This document shows, in pieces, positions 1-7,633 of a DNA stretch of 24,013 bases. The stretch covers positions 1 through 24,013 of the forward strand of contig DATDCV010000583.1 in NCBI GenBank assembly GCA_036524155.1, in the 5' to 3' direction. Below the pieces are notes generated by a model. It did not search any database. It was not told the DNA's origin and worked only from the letters and a program-made list of their open reading frames with translations. This DNA comes from DATDCV01 sp036524155. GTDB lineage: Bacteria; Verrucomicrobiota; Verrucomicrobiia; Limisphaerales; UBA8199. Position numbers and translations under genes: made by a program. Every line of letters starts with the position of its first letter. Positions within the stretch are counted from its first letter, which is position 1.

Positions 1-84
1 AGAACGGACAGGCAAACTTGAACTCGCTCATCTGCTCCGCGCCACCATTTCATAGCCGCGACGCAACGACAACGATTATTTCGG

Positions 85-196
85 TTATCCGCTCAGTTTT
101 GGGTCGGAGCGCCGATTTCTAATCGGCTTAACCGCGCCGACGGTCGCGTGTAAGCCGAGTGCAACTCGGCGCTCCGACCCAAAACTGAGCGGATAC
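85..196. mobile_element. MITE-like palindromic element with 30-bp terminal inverted repeats
   Basis: Bases 86-115 are a perfect reverse complement of 166-195. The element is flanked by an identical 8-bp direct repeat, TATTTCGG, at 77-84 and 197-204, which looks like a target-site duplication. The interior holds two 17-nt hairpins with 6-nt arms and 5-nt loops, at 111-127 and 154-170. No coding capacity is seen, so any movement would need a transposase supplied in trans. Removing the element plus one repeat copy restores a continuous leader that still carries the GGAGG motif ahead of argH. Calling it a MITE is inference; the repeats are directly visible. An alternative is a strong terminator hairpin for a gene left of the window. 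Confidence 0.6.
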
Positions 197-202
197 TATT
201 TC

Positions 203-207
203 GGAGG
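203..207 (+). promoter_or_regulatory. Shine-Dalgarno GGAGG favouring the GTG start of argH
   Basis: GGAGG lies 8 nt before the GTG at 216. The competing in-frame ATG at 261 has no purine-rich motif ahead of it. The motif overlaps the last bases of the right-hand direct repeat of the MITE-like element. Confidence 0.5.
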
Positions 208-215
208 TTTTCTCA

Positions 216-1667
216 GTGACTTTCCACCGGCTTGGGCCCAAATTCGTCCCGCTTAACCGCATGAAAAAGAGTTCTCCGGTTTCCCGCAGCGGCCGGTTCG
301 CCGTCGGTCCGGCCAGGGAGGTGGCCCAGTTCACCGAATCCATCTCCTTTGATTGGCGGCTCTGGCGCGAGGATATCCTCGGCTCCAAAGCCCACGCCTC
401 CATGTTGCACAAAATCGGCTTGCTGACCCGCGCCGAGCTCGACGCGATCCTCCGCGGCCTCGACCAAATCACCGAGGAAATCGAGGCGGGGAAGTTTGTC
501 TGGAAACTCGAGCTCGAGGATGTCCACATGAACATCGAGTCCGAGCTGACCCGGCGCTTCCCCGCGGGCGCCAAACTCCATACGGGCCGGTCCCGGAACG
601 ACCAGGTGGCCACCGATATGCGGCTGTGGGTGCGCGAGCAAATCGCCGGCCTGAGCCGGGAAATCCGCTCGCTGCAATCCGCCCTCGTCGAGCTGGCGAA
701 GCGCGAGGCGACGGTCGTGTTTCCGGGTTACACCCACCTGCAACGCGCCCAGCCGGTCTATTTTGCTCATCACCTGCTGGCCTATGTCGAGATGTTCCAG
801 CGCGACTCGGAACGCCTCGCCGAATGCCTGGAGCGCGTGAACGTTTGCCCGCTCGGAACCGGCGCCCTCGCCGGCTCAAGCCTGCCGCTGGACCGCCAAT
901 TTGTCGCGCGTCAGCTCGGGTTTGTGGATGCGCGGGGACGCGCCCGGATCGCGCAAAACTCAATGGATGCCGTCAGCGACCGCGACTTTGTCATCGAATT
1001 CTGCAGCGACGCCGTCCTCGTGGCGCTGCATCTGTCGCGGCTGGCGGAAGACTTTGTGCTTTGGTCCGGCAGCGAATTCAACTTCATCAGGCTGGCCGAT
1101 GAATACACGACGGGGTCCTCGTTGATGCCGCAAAAGAAGAACCCGGACGTGGCGGAGTTGGCGCGGGGAAAGAGCGCGCGCGTGATCGGGAACCTGACCG
1201 CCTTGTGTGTGCTGCTCAAAGGGCTGCCGATGACGTATAACCGTGACCTCCAGGAAGACAAGGAGCGGCTGTTTGACAGCGCGGACACAGTGAGAGCAAC
1301 CCTGCGGATCGTGACGGCGATGTTGTCGCATATCCGGGTCAACCGCGCCGCCTGCGCCGCAGCCGCCGGCGACCCCGCCTTGCTCGCTACCGACCTGGCG
1401 GATTACCTCGTCCGAAAAGGCGTGCCTTTCCGCCAGGCCCATCACGCCATCGGGGCGCTGGTCGCCGTCGCCGAAGGACTAGGAAAAAAACTGAACGAGC
1501 TGTCCCTCCCGGAATTGCAGTCGGTTCACAAACGGTTTGGGCCCGATGCGCTGCAAACCTTCGATCTGAAACAGGCGATGGCCCGCCGAAACATCCCCGG
1601 AGCGCCAGGCACGAAAGAGCTTGCGCGGCAGCTCGAGCGATGGCGCCGGGAGTTGGCGACGGAATAG
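216..1667 (+). CDS. argH: Argininosuccinate lyase
   Basis: This cytosolic enzyme catalyses the last step of arginine synthesis, splitting argininosuccinate into arginine and fumarate. It belongs to the fumarase/aspartase superfamily. Visible family signatures are HTGRSRNDQ from residue 122, YTHLQRAQP around residue 170, and the mobile loop GSSLMPQKKNPD at about 300-311, which carries the catalytic serine. Length from the GTG at 216 is 483 aa. From the ATG at 261 it would be 468 aa, closer to the usual 455-470. The GTG is chosen because GGAGG lies 8 nt upstream of it; the ATG has no such motif and remains possible. A squalene-synthase-family gene follows after 24 bp on the same strand, so co-transcription is possible although the pathways are unrelated. 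The enzyme looks complete. Confidence 0.96.
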   Translation: MTFHRLGPKFVPLNRMKKSSPVSRSGRFAVGPAREVAQFTESISFDWRLWREDILGSKAHASMLHKIGLLTRAELDAILRGLDQITEEIEAGKFVWKLELEDVHMNIESELTRRFPAGAKLHTGRSRNDQVATDMRLWVREQIAGLSREIRSLQSALVELAKREATVVFPGYTHLQRAQPVYFAHHLLAYVEMFQRDSERLAECLERVNVCPLGTGALAGSSLPLDRQFVARQLGFVDARGRARIAQNSMDAVSDRDFVIEFCSDAVLVALHLSRLAEDFVLWSGSEFNFIRLADEYTTGSSLMPQKKNPDVAELARGKSARVIGNLTALCVLLKGLPMTYNRDLQEDKERLFDSADTVRATLRIVTAMLSHIRVNRAACAAAAGDPALLATDLADYLVRKGVPFRQAHHAIGALVAVAEGLGKKLNELSLPELQSVHKRFGPDALQTFDLKQAMARRNIPGAPGTKELARQLERWRRELATE

Positions 1668-1691
1668 AGGCTCATTTATGGGACGATGTAA

Positions 1692-2708
1692 ATGAGCCCG
1701 GGCTCGAAAGAACTGCTCACCTCGACGTTGCGGGATGTTTCGCGCTCGTTTTACCTGACCTTGAGAGTGCTGCCGGCCGCGATTCGGCCGCAGATCGGCC
1801 TTGCTTACCTGCTCGCGCGCACCACCGACACCATTGCCGATACGGACCTGCTACCTATCGCCCAGCGCCTCGACGCCTTGAAGGCGTTGCGCGAACGCAT
1901 CGAGGGGTCCGGTTCCGGACCGCTCGACTTCTCCTCCTTTGTCGGCCAGCAAGGCTCGTCGGCGGAGTGTCTCCTTCTGGAAAACTGCGAAGCTGCGCTC
2001 GCGGAGCTGGGCCGGCTAAGTCCCGCCGACCGCGATCTCGTCCGCCGCGTTCTCCGCACGATCACAAGCGGGCAGGAATTGGATCTGCGCCGCTTCACCG
2101 GCGCCTCTGCGACCCACATCGTCGCGCTTCAGTCCGACCTCGAGCTTGACGATTACACCTACCGCGTGGCGGGGTGCGTGGGCGAGTTCTGGACCAGGAT
2201 GTGCCGGGCGCATTTGTTTCCGGCCACGGCGCTGGACGAGCGCGAGCTGCTGGCTAACGGGGTCAGGTTCGGCAAGGGACTCCAGTTGGTGAACATTCTC
2301 CGTGACCTGGCCAAGGACTTGCGACAAGGACGCTGCTACCTTCCAGCCGAACGGCTGGCCGGCCTCGATTTACAGCCCGGCGATCTGCTCGAGGCCGGGA
2401 ATGAGCGGCGCTTGCGTCCGGTTTACGACGGGTATTTGGCTCGCGCCGAAGAACACCTGAAGCAAGGTTGGATTTACACTAACACGGTGCCCCGCCGTTT
2501 CCTGCGCGTCAGGCTCGCGTGTGCCTGGCCGATTCTGATCGGCCTCGAAACCATCGAGTTGCTGCGAACCAAGGCGGTGCTGGGCAACGTGGCCCCGGTA
2601 AAAATCAGCCGGCGCCGGTTGCGCTGGCTGATGCTCGTCTCCGTTGTTTACTACCCGTGCCAGGGGAGATGGCGTGCGCTCGTCAACCCCGAGCCGCGCG
2701 CGCGGTAA
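1692..2708 (+). CDS. Squalene/phytoene synthase family protein, probably squalene synthase
   Basis: The protein has 338 aa and a trans-isoprenyl-diphosphate head-to-head synthase fold. The N-terminal SRSFYLTLRVLP segment resembles squalene synthases. The two metal-binding aspartate motifs are DTIAD at 46-50 and DLAKD at 205-209, the latter inside NILRDLAKDLRQGRCYLP. Family knowledge predicts condensation of two farnesyl diphosphates, by way of presqualene diphosphate, feeding hopanoid or sterol synthesis. The 'TDTIAD' context looks more like squalene synthase than HpnC/HpnD or CrtB, but this cannot be settled by eye. Hydrophobic C-terminal segments (roughly 272-285 and 310-320) suggest membrane association. 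No hopanoid or carotenoid partner genes are in the window. The ATG at 1692 has only a weak GGGA-type ribosome site. Confidence 0.88.
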   Translation: MSPGSKELLTSTLRDVSRSFYLTLRVLPAAIRPQIGLAYLLARTTDTIADTDLLPIAQRLDALKALRERIEGSGSGPLDFSSFVGQQGSSAECLLLENCEAALAELGRLSPADRDLVRRVLRTITSGQELDLRRFTGASATHIVALQSDLELDDYTYRVAGCVGEFWTRMCRAHLFPATALDERELLANGVRFGKGLQLVNILRDLAKDLRQGRCYLPAERLAGLDLQPGDLLEAGNERRLRPVYDGYLARAEEHLKQGWIYTNTVPRRFLRVRLACAWPILIGLETIELLRTKAVLGNVAPVKISRRRLRWLMLVSVVYYPCQGRWRALVNPEPRAR

Positions 2709-2739
2709 GGACCGTTGATTAGTACGGTTTTACCGCGCG
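2699..2739. terminator. Hairpin containing both stop codons of a convergent gene pair (bidirectional terminator candidate)
   Basis: Bases 2699-2708 pair with 2730-2739 (10 bp). Bases 2711-2715 pair with 2724-2728 (5 bp), giving a nested stem around an 8-nt loop. The TAA of the synthase gene (2706-2708) is in the left arm. The TAA of the opposing secreted-protein gene (2719-2721) is in the loop. Only 10 bp separate the two genes. There is no clear U-tract on either side, so termination is inferred from position and fold strength alone. Confidence 0.5.
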
Positions 2740-4716
2740 GAAAAAGCGCTGGGTGTTCTGCCCTTTTTCTTCGGTGTAGGTCCAAAAGCCATCCCACATC
2801 CCAGCGGTATTCGTTGACACGCACACCCACGACAGCGGCACGTCCACGGTGGCGGTTGCCTCAATGTAATGTTCGACCGCCGGCGTGCCGTGACAAGTGA
2901 CAGTTACGGTGCCATTCACGTTGTCCACGATGCTCACCACGCGAGGCAACTCGAGCTGAGGCCGTACCAGTTGGCCAAGCGCATTGGTGCTCCCCAGGAA
3001 GTTGGAATCACCAAGGTAAGCCGCGGTGATGACACTGTCCCATAACGGCAGTGTTTCCGTTCCGGCACTCGCCATTCCCGCGCTTAGAAGGACTGCCGCT
3101 GCAAGGGGCTGGCCGTTTGCCAGGAACAACACAGTGCCCGTTGGGATCCCGGCCGCGGGCGTCGGCGGTGCCAGGCTCGCGGTAAAGGTTACCCGGGACC
3201 CGTGCAGGCTCGGGTTTTCCGAGGACGCCAGAGTCAGGGTGGCGGGTGCTCGAAGAATATCCGCCACCGCCGCAACGAACGTCGCGGAGAGCCGGTAGTT
3301 GGCAGCCGCCTTCCCGCTCAGCCTCAGACCGGTTACCAACACCGGTTTAGCCGCGCCCGCCTGCCGGTCGCTGAAAACGGCGGTGCCGCTATCTCCCAGA
3401 GTAACCTCGTCCATCCCTACCACGGGGCTTAGTTTGCGGCTCGTGATGTCGGCGGCGGTGGTGCCATCGTAAACCTTGCCCGCAACGCTGACGATCGGGG
3501 TCACGATGGCCGGGTTGACCTTGACGACCGTCGTTCCGGCGGTCAAGCCATTGGCGCTGGCGATCACTGTTTGGGTGCCGGCGTTGTCGATCTGCAGGTC
3601 GGTGAAGTTGGCGGTCCCATTGCCGGCGCCGGCATCCTGCGTCAAGGTGCCGATGAGGGTGCTGGTGCTGCCAGCTAAACTCAGTGTCACCGGCACGCTG
3701 GGATCAAGGCCGATTGCGGAAAGGTTGCCATATTGATCGATTGTTTGCACCACCAGGTCGAAAGGGGAACCATAGGTCACTTCAAGGGGCGGGTTGACGA
3801 ACACCAGTGAACTGGCGGGACCCGGTGCGATCATGAGATCGAGGCCACCGGCGACGCCGGAACTGGAGGCAGTCCCGCCTGTCACTTCCAGCGTGGCGGT
3901 TTCGGCTTTGTAGGCCACGAGGGTAACGGTGGCGGAGCCGTTGCTGTCGAAAATGACTGGGATGCCACCGGCGAATGCTTCCGACGAATCATCAATCGTC
4001 GGGGTGTAGGTTCCGATCGTGCCGGGGCCGCTGAAGATTAGAGTTTCAATCGTGCTGCCGGGCAGGGGGTTGCCAAACTGGTCTACGCGCTGGATCCCGA
4101 TGGTTACGGGTGTGCCGGCCGTTCCTGAGCTGTCCCCGCTGAGTTGGTAGCCTGCCAGCACCCCGCCGACCGTCCGGAGGAAGCCCCAGGTGCCCGTCGC
4201 CAGCTTGAGTTCGCGGAAAATGCAGGTGCCCGATTGCGTGATATGACCTGAAGTGAGCGGGAATCCCGCCGTGGGGCGAACCTGGATATTCTGAAAGAGC
4301 AATGTATCCGGCCACGCCGCCCCGCCCCGGCTCGTCGCAGTGATGGTTAGCGTGATGGTGGCAGGCGTCACGTCGATGGGGATCAAACTTCCGTCAGGCA
4401 ACTGGTTAATTGTCTTATGCCCGTCCGCATCCAACAGCACTGCCACCGGTGCGTTCGGGTTGAACTCGAAGCCACTCGGCGCGGTTAACACAATCGTTCC
4501 CAAACCGGGACCGCCGACGTCGCGTGCCTTCGTCTCAGTGATCATCGGGCCGGTCAAGGTTGTCCAAGCCCCCCCGGCGGTGTCGGCTGGGAGCGCTTCG
4601 CCACCGCTCGCCGCCGTAATGACCGCCTGGCCGTTGGCCAACGCCGCCTGCCCGCTCATCGCCAGGCATGCTATGACCGGTAGAACTGTTCGCTGTAATT
4701 TCTGCAGAATTTTCAT
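2719..4716 (-). CDS. Secreted Ig-like/YDG repeat protein
   Basis: This is a 665-aa exported protein with no recognised enzyme domain. It starts with a clear signal peptide (residues 1-30, positively charged then hydrophobic, ending near GQAALANG). Several beta-sandwich repeats follow. They include 'VDQFGNPLP' and 'IDQYGNLSA' segments typical of bacterial Ig/invasin-like domains, a YDGTTAADI stretch like YDG repeats, and a PSLHGSRVTFTA...PTGTVLFL segment like Big_3 Ig domains. The C-terminus ends in QRFFRAVKPY, a tail I associate with Verrucomicrobia surface proteins. The reading frame is open upstream to 5037, but the ATG at 4716 directly begins the signal peptide and is preferred. A role in cell surface, adhesion or matrix is inferred from architecture only. 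Confidence 0.8.
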   Translation of the reverse strand: MKILQKLQRTVLPVIACLAMSGQAALANGQAVITAASGGEALPADTAGGAWTTLTGPMITETKARDVGGPGLGTIVLTAPSGFEFNPNAPVAVLLDADGHKTINQLPDGSLIPIDVTPATITLTITATSRGGAAWPDTLLFQNIQVRPTAGFPLTSGHITQSGTCIFRELKLATGTWGFLRTVGGVLAGYQLSGDSSGTAGTPVTIGIQRVDQFGNPLPGSTIETLIFSGPGTIGTYTPTIDDSSEAFAGGIPVIFDSNGSATVTLVAYKAETATLEVTGGTASSSGVAGGLDLMIAPGPASSLVFVNPPLEVTYGSPFDLVVQTIDQYGNLSAIGLDPSVPVTLSLAGSTSTLIGTLTQDAGAGNGTANFTDLQIDNAGTQTVIASANGLTAGTTVVKVNPAIVTPIVSVAGKVYDGTTAADITSRKLSPVVGMDEVTLGDSGTAVFSDRQAGAAKPVLVTGLRLSGKAAANYRLSATFVAAVADILRAPATLTLASSENPSLHGSRVTFTASLAPPTPAAGIPTGTVLFLANGQPLAAAVLLSAGMASAGTETLPLWDSVITAAYLGDSNFLGSTNALGQLVRPQLELPRVVSIVDNVNGTVTVTCHGTPAVEHYIEATATVDVPLSWVCVSTNTAGMWDGFWTYTEEKGQNTQRFFRAVKPY

Positions 4717-5092
4717 AGCCCATTTCTTTCTTTTGATTGCTTTCTGTAAAAAGGCGGGACGGCGATCCTCGCCAAACGGCTCGCGCCGCGCCCCGCGTTT
4801 GCCCGCGGTGAACTCAGCTCGCGTGTTGAATTCCCTGATCCGTCTTTCATATTCTGTGCCGCCAGCCTGAAGCCTACGCGCCTCGAAGTTTTGAACAATC
4901 GGGGCGCTGCCGATTTTGTACCCGGGGGAAACACCGTTAATCGCCCCGGGGCTTTGCCGGGACACGGAAGCGGAGGAAAAGGCTGCAGCGCGAAACCAGG
5001 ACATCCCCTGCCCGCAACGCCCGTGGCGACCCTGCACCTGCCTTGCGATAAGGGCGGCTTGGGGCTTGGCTCAATGAATCATCGCCGGCGCC
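4717..5092 (-). other. 376-bp gap / leader upstream of the secreted protein
   Basis: No convincing gene is seen. The frame of the downstream protein continues to 5037, but its translation is Arg/Gly-rich and precedes a normal signal peptide, so it is read as non-coding. On the minus strand, 4965 to 4915 contains GGCAAAGCC, then a CCCGGGG block and a second CCCCGGG-type block. This can fold, and it faintly recalls the core of c-di-GMP-I (GEMM) riboswitches. That resemblance is weak. Confidence 0.35.
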
Positions 5093-6349
5093 TTAAGGGA
5101 ACAAGCCCCTGATCCGCTTGGCTTCCTGCACGCGTTTGATGCCCAGGCTCAGCCCGGCTAATCGCATCGGGATCTTCTGCTTGCGGCTGAGGTTAACGAT
5201 TTGTGAGAAGCCGGTTTCCAGGATCCGGAAAAGTTTGTCCACCACTTCGGTTTCTCCCCAGAAAAAGCTCTGCAGATCCTGGACCCACTCGAAGTAGGAA
5301 ACGATGACACCGCCGGCGTTGCAGATGACATCCGGGATGACAAAGATCTCCGGACGCTGGTTCAGGATCAGGTCGGCTTCGGGTGTGGTGGGGCCGTTGG
5401 CGGCCTCCGCCAGGATGCGGCATTGGATCTTCGCCGCATTGGCCCCGGTGATTTGCCGTTCCAGCGCGGCCGGCACCAGGATATCGCACGGCAGCGTCAA
5501 CAATTCCTCGCTCCCGATCGGCTCGGCTTCCGGAAACCCGCCGACGGTTTTGTTCTTGGCGACATGCTTCTCGAGCTCCCACAGGTTGAGGCCGTTGGGA
5601 TTGTGCGCGCCGCCGAACTCGTCCCTGACAGCGATGATTTTCACTCCGTAGCGCGCGAGAGCGAGCGCCGCGACCGAGCCCACATTGCCAAAGCCCTGGA
5701 CGGCGGCGGTCGCTTTGCTCAGGTCGAGCCCGGTCGTATCCGCAGCGCGGTTGACCAGGTAACCGACGCCCCGGCCCGTGGCTTCGCGCCGCCCGAGGGA
5801 GCCGCCAATTCCCACCGGCTTGCCCGTGACGATGCTCGGGACCGAATACCCCATGTGGACCGAATAAGTGTCCATCATCCACGCCATCACTTGCTCGTTG
5901 GTCCCCAGGTCCGGCGCCATCACATCCACCTGCGGCCCGATAAACGGGATCATCTCCTGCGTGTACCGCCGCGTCAGCCGCTGGAGCTCGTCGCGCGACA
6001 TTTTACCCGGGTCGCAGGTGACGCCGCCTTTGGCGCCGCCATACGGCAGGCCCGTCAGCGCGCATTTCCAACTCATCCACATCGCCAGCGCCGCCACTTC
6101 CCCGAGCGTCACGTCCGGGTGAAACCGCAGCCCCCCCTTGGTCGGTCCCAGCGTCAGGTGATGCTGCACCCGGTAGCCGGTAAATACCTGCACACTGCCG
6201 TCATCCCGCCGGATCGGCACCGCCACCGTCACCGAGCGCTTCGGGAATTTGATTCTGCCTCGTTCGGTTTCGGGAATCTGCAAATGGTCTGCCACGAGGT
6301 CGAACTGCTGGCAAGCCATCCGGAAAGTTGGGTGGTCGTAGATTTCCAT
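5093..6349 (-). CDS. gdhA: Glutamate dehydrogenase (Glu/Leu/Phe/Val dehydrogenase family)
   Basis: This cytosolic enzyme reversibly deaminates L-glutamate to 2-oxoglutarate and ammonium with NAD(P). Numbered from the ATG at 6349 (418 aa, usual family length), visible motifs are GPTKGGLRFHP with K71, GGAKGG with the catalytic-site K107, APDLGT with D147, GGSLGRREATGRG around 182-194, and the dinucleotide-binding GFGNVG at 219-224. A longer in-frame GTG start at 6400 lies directly after the stop of the upstream gene. It would allow translational coupling, but family members begin like 'MEIYDxPxFxMA', so the ATG is preferred. It is the last gene of the minus-strand run and follows two substrate-binding proteins and a Rid-family protein. 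That context suggests handling of amino nitrogen. Cofactor preference cannot be read by eye. Confidence 0.95.
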   Translation of the reverse strand: MEIYDHPTFRMACQQFDLVADHLQIPETERGRIKFPKRSVTVAVPIRRDDGSVQVFTGYRVQHHLTLGPTKGGLRFHPDVTLGEVAALAMWMSWKCALTGLPYGGAKGGVTCDPGKMSRDELQRLTRRYTQEMIPFIGPQVDVMAPDLGTNEQVMAWMMDTYSVHMGYSVPSIVTGKPVGIGGSLGRREATGRGVGYLVNRAADTTGLDLSKATAAVQGFGNVGSVAALALARYGVKIIAVRDEFGGAHNPNGLNLWELEKHVAKNKTVGGFPEAEPIGSEELLTLPCDILVPAALERQITGANAAKIQCRILAEAANGPTTPEADLILNQRPEIFVIPDVICNAGGVIVSYFEWVQDLQSFFWGETEVVDKLFRILETGFSQIVNLSRKQKIPMRLAGLSLGIKRVQEAKRIRGLFP

Positions 6350-6400
6350 ACGCGCAGCACAATTGCGCGCCCGGCCCAACCCGGCAATCAAATAATCCAC

Positions 6401-7534
6401 TCACTCACCGATCGCGCGCAAGGGTGCGAAACTGCCGTTCTCAAAAATCAGCACCTGCAGCGGAAGCTTCCGGTTTCCGTTGGCATCGAACGCGAGAATC
6501 CCGGAAACCCCGGGAAACGCCAGGTCCGATGGAAGCGACCGGATCAGCGCCTCAGGCTCGGTGTTGCGAATCGTCTGGATCAGCAGCGCCGCCGCGTCGA
6601 AACTGAACGCCGCGCTGATATCGGGCTCCCGTTTGAATTGGAGGCGGAAAACCGTTTGGAAGGCCTGGAAACGTTCCTGGCTCGCCTCACCCAGCAAAAG
6701 GCCGGGCAGAAAAAATCCGTCGAGGGAGTTCCCGGCGTTGGCAACGAACTCCGGCGTGTGCAGCCGGATGGGGCCGGCGATCGGCCCGGGAAAGCTGGCG
6801 CCCCTAAGACTTTTGACGCACTCGGCGGCGGGCTTCGGATCGAGCCAGACCAGCACAGCCTGCGCGTTGGTTTTCATGACCACGGCGACCGCCGCTTCGC
6901 GATTGGAGAAGGTTATCTCGATGATCGGCCCCAGCGAGGTCCTCGCCAGAACGGCCGCTTCTTTCAGGTCATTGGCTGTCTCGCGCCCGGGCCGGCCCGG
7001 AGGCACGAACGCGGCCCAGCGGCCGATCTGGACCGGCGCGGAGTTGAAATTCGAGAACAGCACTCTGGCTTCGTCGACGGTCCGGGGCACCAGCCGCGCA
7101 AACCAGGGCACACCGGCACGGCTCACCGATGAATCCGGGCACAGCGAGACCACCGGCACCGCCGTCCGGCCGGATACCTGGAGCACCAAATGGGACGCGC
7201 CGCCGTCCGGTGGCGCGATCAAAGCAGTCGCCCCGTCGTCGAGCGCCATCCGAGCCGCTTCCTGGGCATCGGCCCCCCACTGACCGACCCGGCCGCGAAC
7301 CACGAGGCTGACTCTTGGGCCGGGTGTTTTGTTCGCCTGCTCGACAGCGAGTTGCACGCCATCGCGCACGCTGGCGGCTTGCGGTTCTTCCGGAGGCAGC
7401 AGCAGCCCGATCACGAGGTTGGTTTTTGCAGGGGCGGCTTCCGCGGCCACGAGGTGGACCGCGGCTGTAAAGACCAACAGAAGAACAAGCAGGACGCAGG
7501 GGCGCAGGCCAAAGCGGGAGCAAGCTCCACGCAC
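6401..7534 (-). CDS. LivK-like periplasmic substrate-binding protein (second of a pair)
   Basis: This is a type I periplasmic-binding fold protein (Peripla_BP_6/LivK-like) of about 377 aa. From the GTG at 7534 it has a textbook signal peptide (RPCVLLVLLLVFTAAVHLVAA). The mature part starts with NLVIGLLLPPEEPQA, then RDGVQLAVEQAN and a SVSRAGVPWFARLVP segment matching the hinge region of branched-chain amino acid receptors. The frame is open to a GTG at 7630, but that 5' stretch contains a short palindromic repeat and lies before the signal peptide, so it is probably untranslated. The ligand is unknown. It is divergent from the receptor immediately upstream, and no permease or ATPase gene is in the window. 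It may act as a solute sensor or use a transporter encoded elsewhere. Confidence 0.82.
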   Translation of the reverse strand: MRGACSRFGLRPCVLLVLLLVFTAAVHLVAAEAAPAKTNLVIGLLLPPEEPQAASVRDGVQLAVEQANKTPGPRVSLVVRGRVGQWGADAQEAARMALDDGATALIAPPDGGASHLVLQVSGRTAVPVVSLCPDSSVSRAGVPWFARLVPRTVDEARVLFSNFNSAPVQIGRWAAFVPPGRPGRETANDLKEAAVLARTSLGPIIEITFSNREAAVAVVMKTNAQAVLVWLDPKPAAECVKSLRGASFPGPIAGPIRLHTPEFVANAGNSLDGFFLPGLLLGEASQERFQAFQTVFRLQFKREPDISAAFSFDAAALLIQTIRNTEPEALIRSLPSDLAFPGVSGILAFDANGNRKLPLQVLIFENGSFAPLRAIGE

Positions 7535-7582
7535 TCCATACGCTGCGCGAAGCCGGGGCGCACCCGTCGATAGGGGATTGCT

Positions 7583-7598
7583 GCGGACTGAAGTCCGC
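7583..7598. repeat. 16-nt palindromic repeat (GCGGAC-TGAA-GTCCGC)
   Basis: This is a perfect 6-bp inverted repeat with a TGAA loop, in the gap between the two substrate-binding-protein genes. It resembles the other short hairpin repeats in this window (111-127, 154-170, 23798-23814, 23821-23837), but the loop is one base shorter. Confidence 0.55.
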
Positions 7599-7633
7599 GC
7601 GCCGGGGCTTGGCGGCTCATGAAGTCTCACGAT

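Noticed and set aside
1..84. Possible 3' end of an upstream gene
   Set aside because: Too little sequence and no recognisable protein pattern in any frame.
4717..5037. N-terminal extension of the secreted Ig-like protein by 107 codons
   Set aside because: The ATG at 4716 begins a proper signal peptide; the extension is basic and would bury the export signal.
5423..7132. 569-codon plus-strand open frame
   Set aside because: Antisense shadow of glutamate dehydrogenase and the second receptor; its His/Arg/Asp-rich composition is typical of antisense frames in GC-rich DNA.
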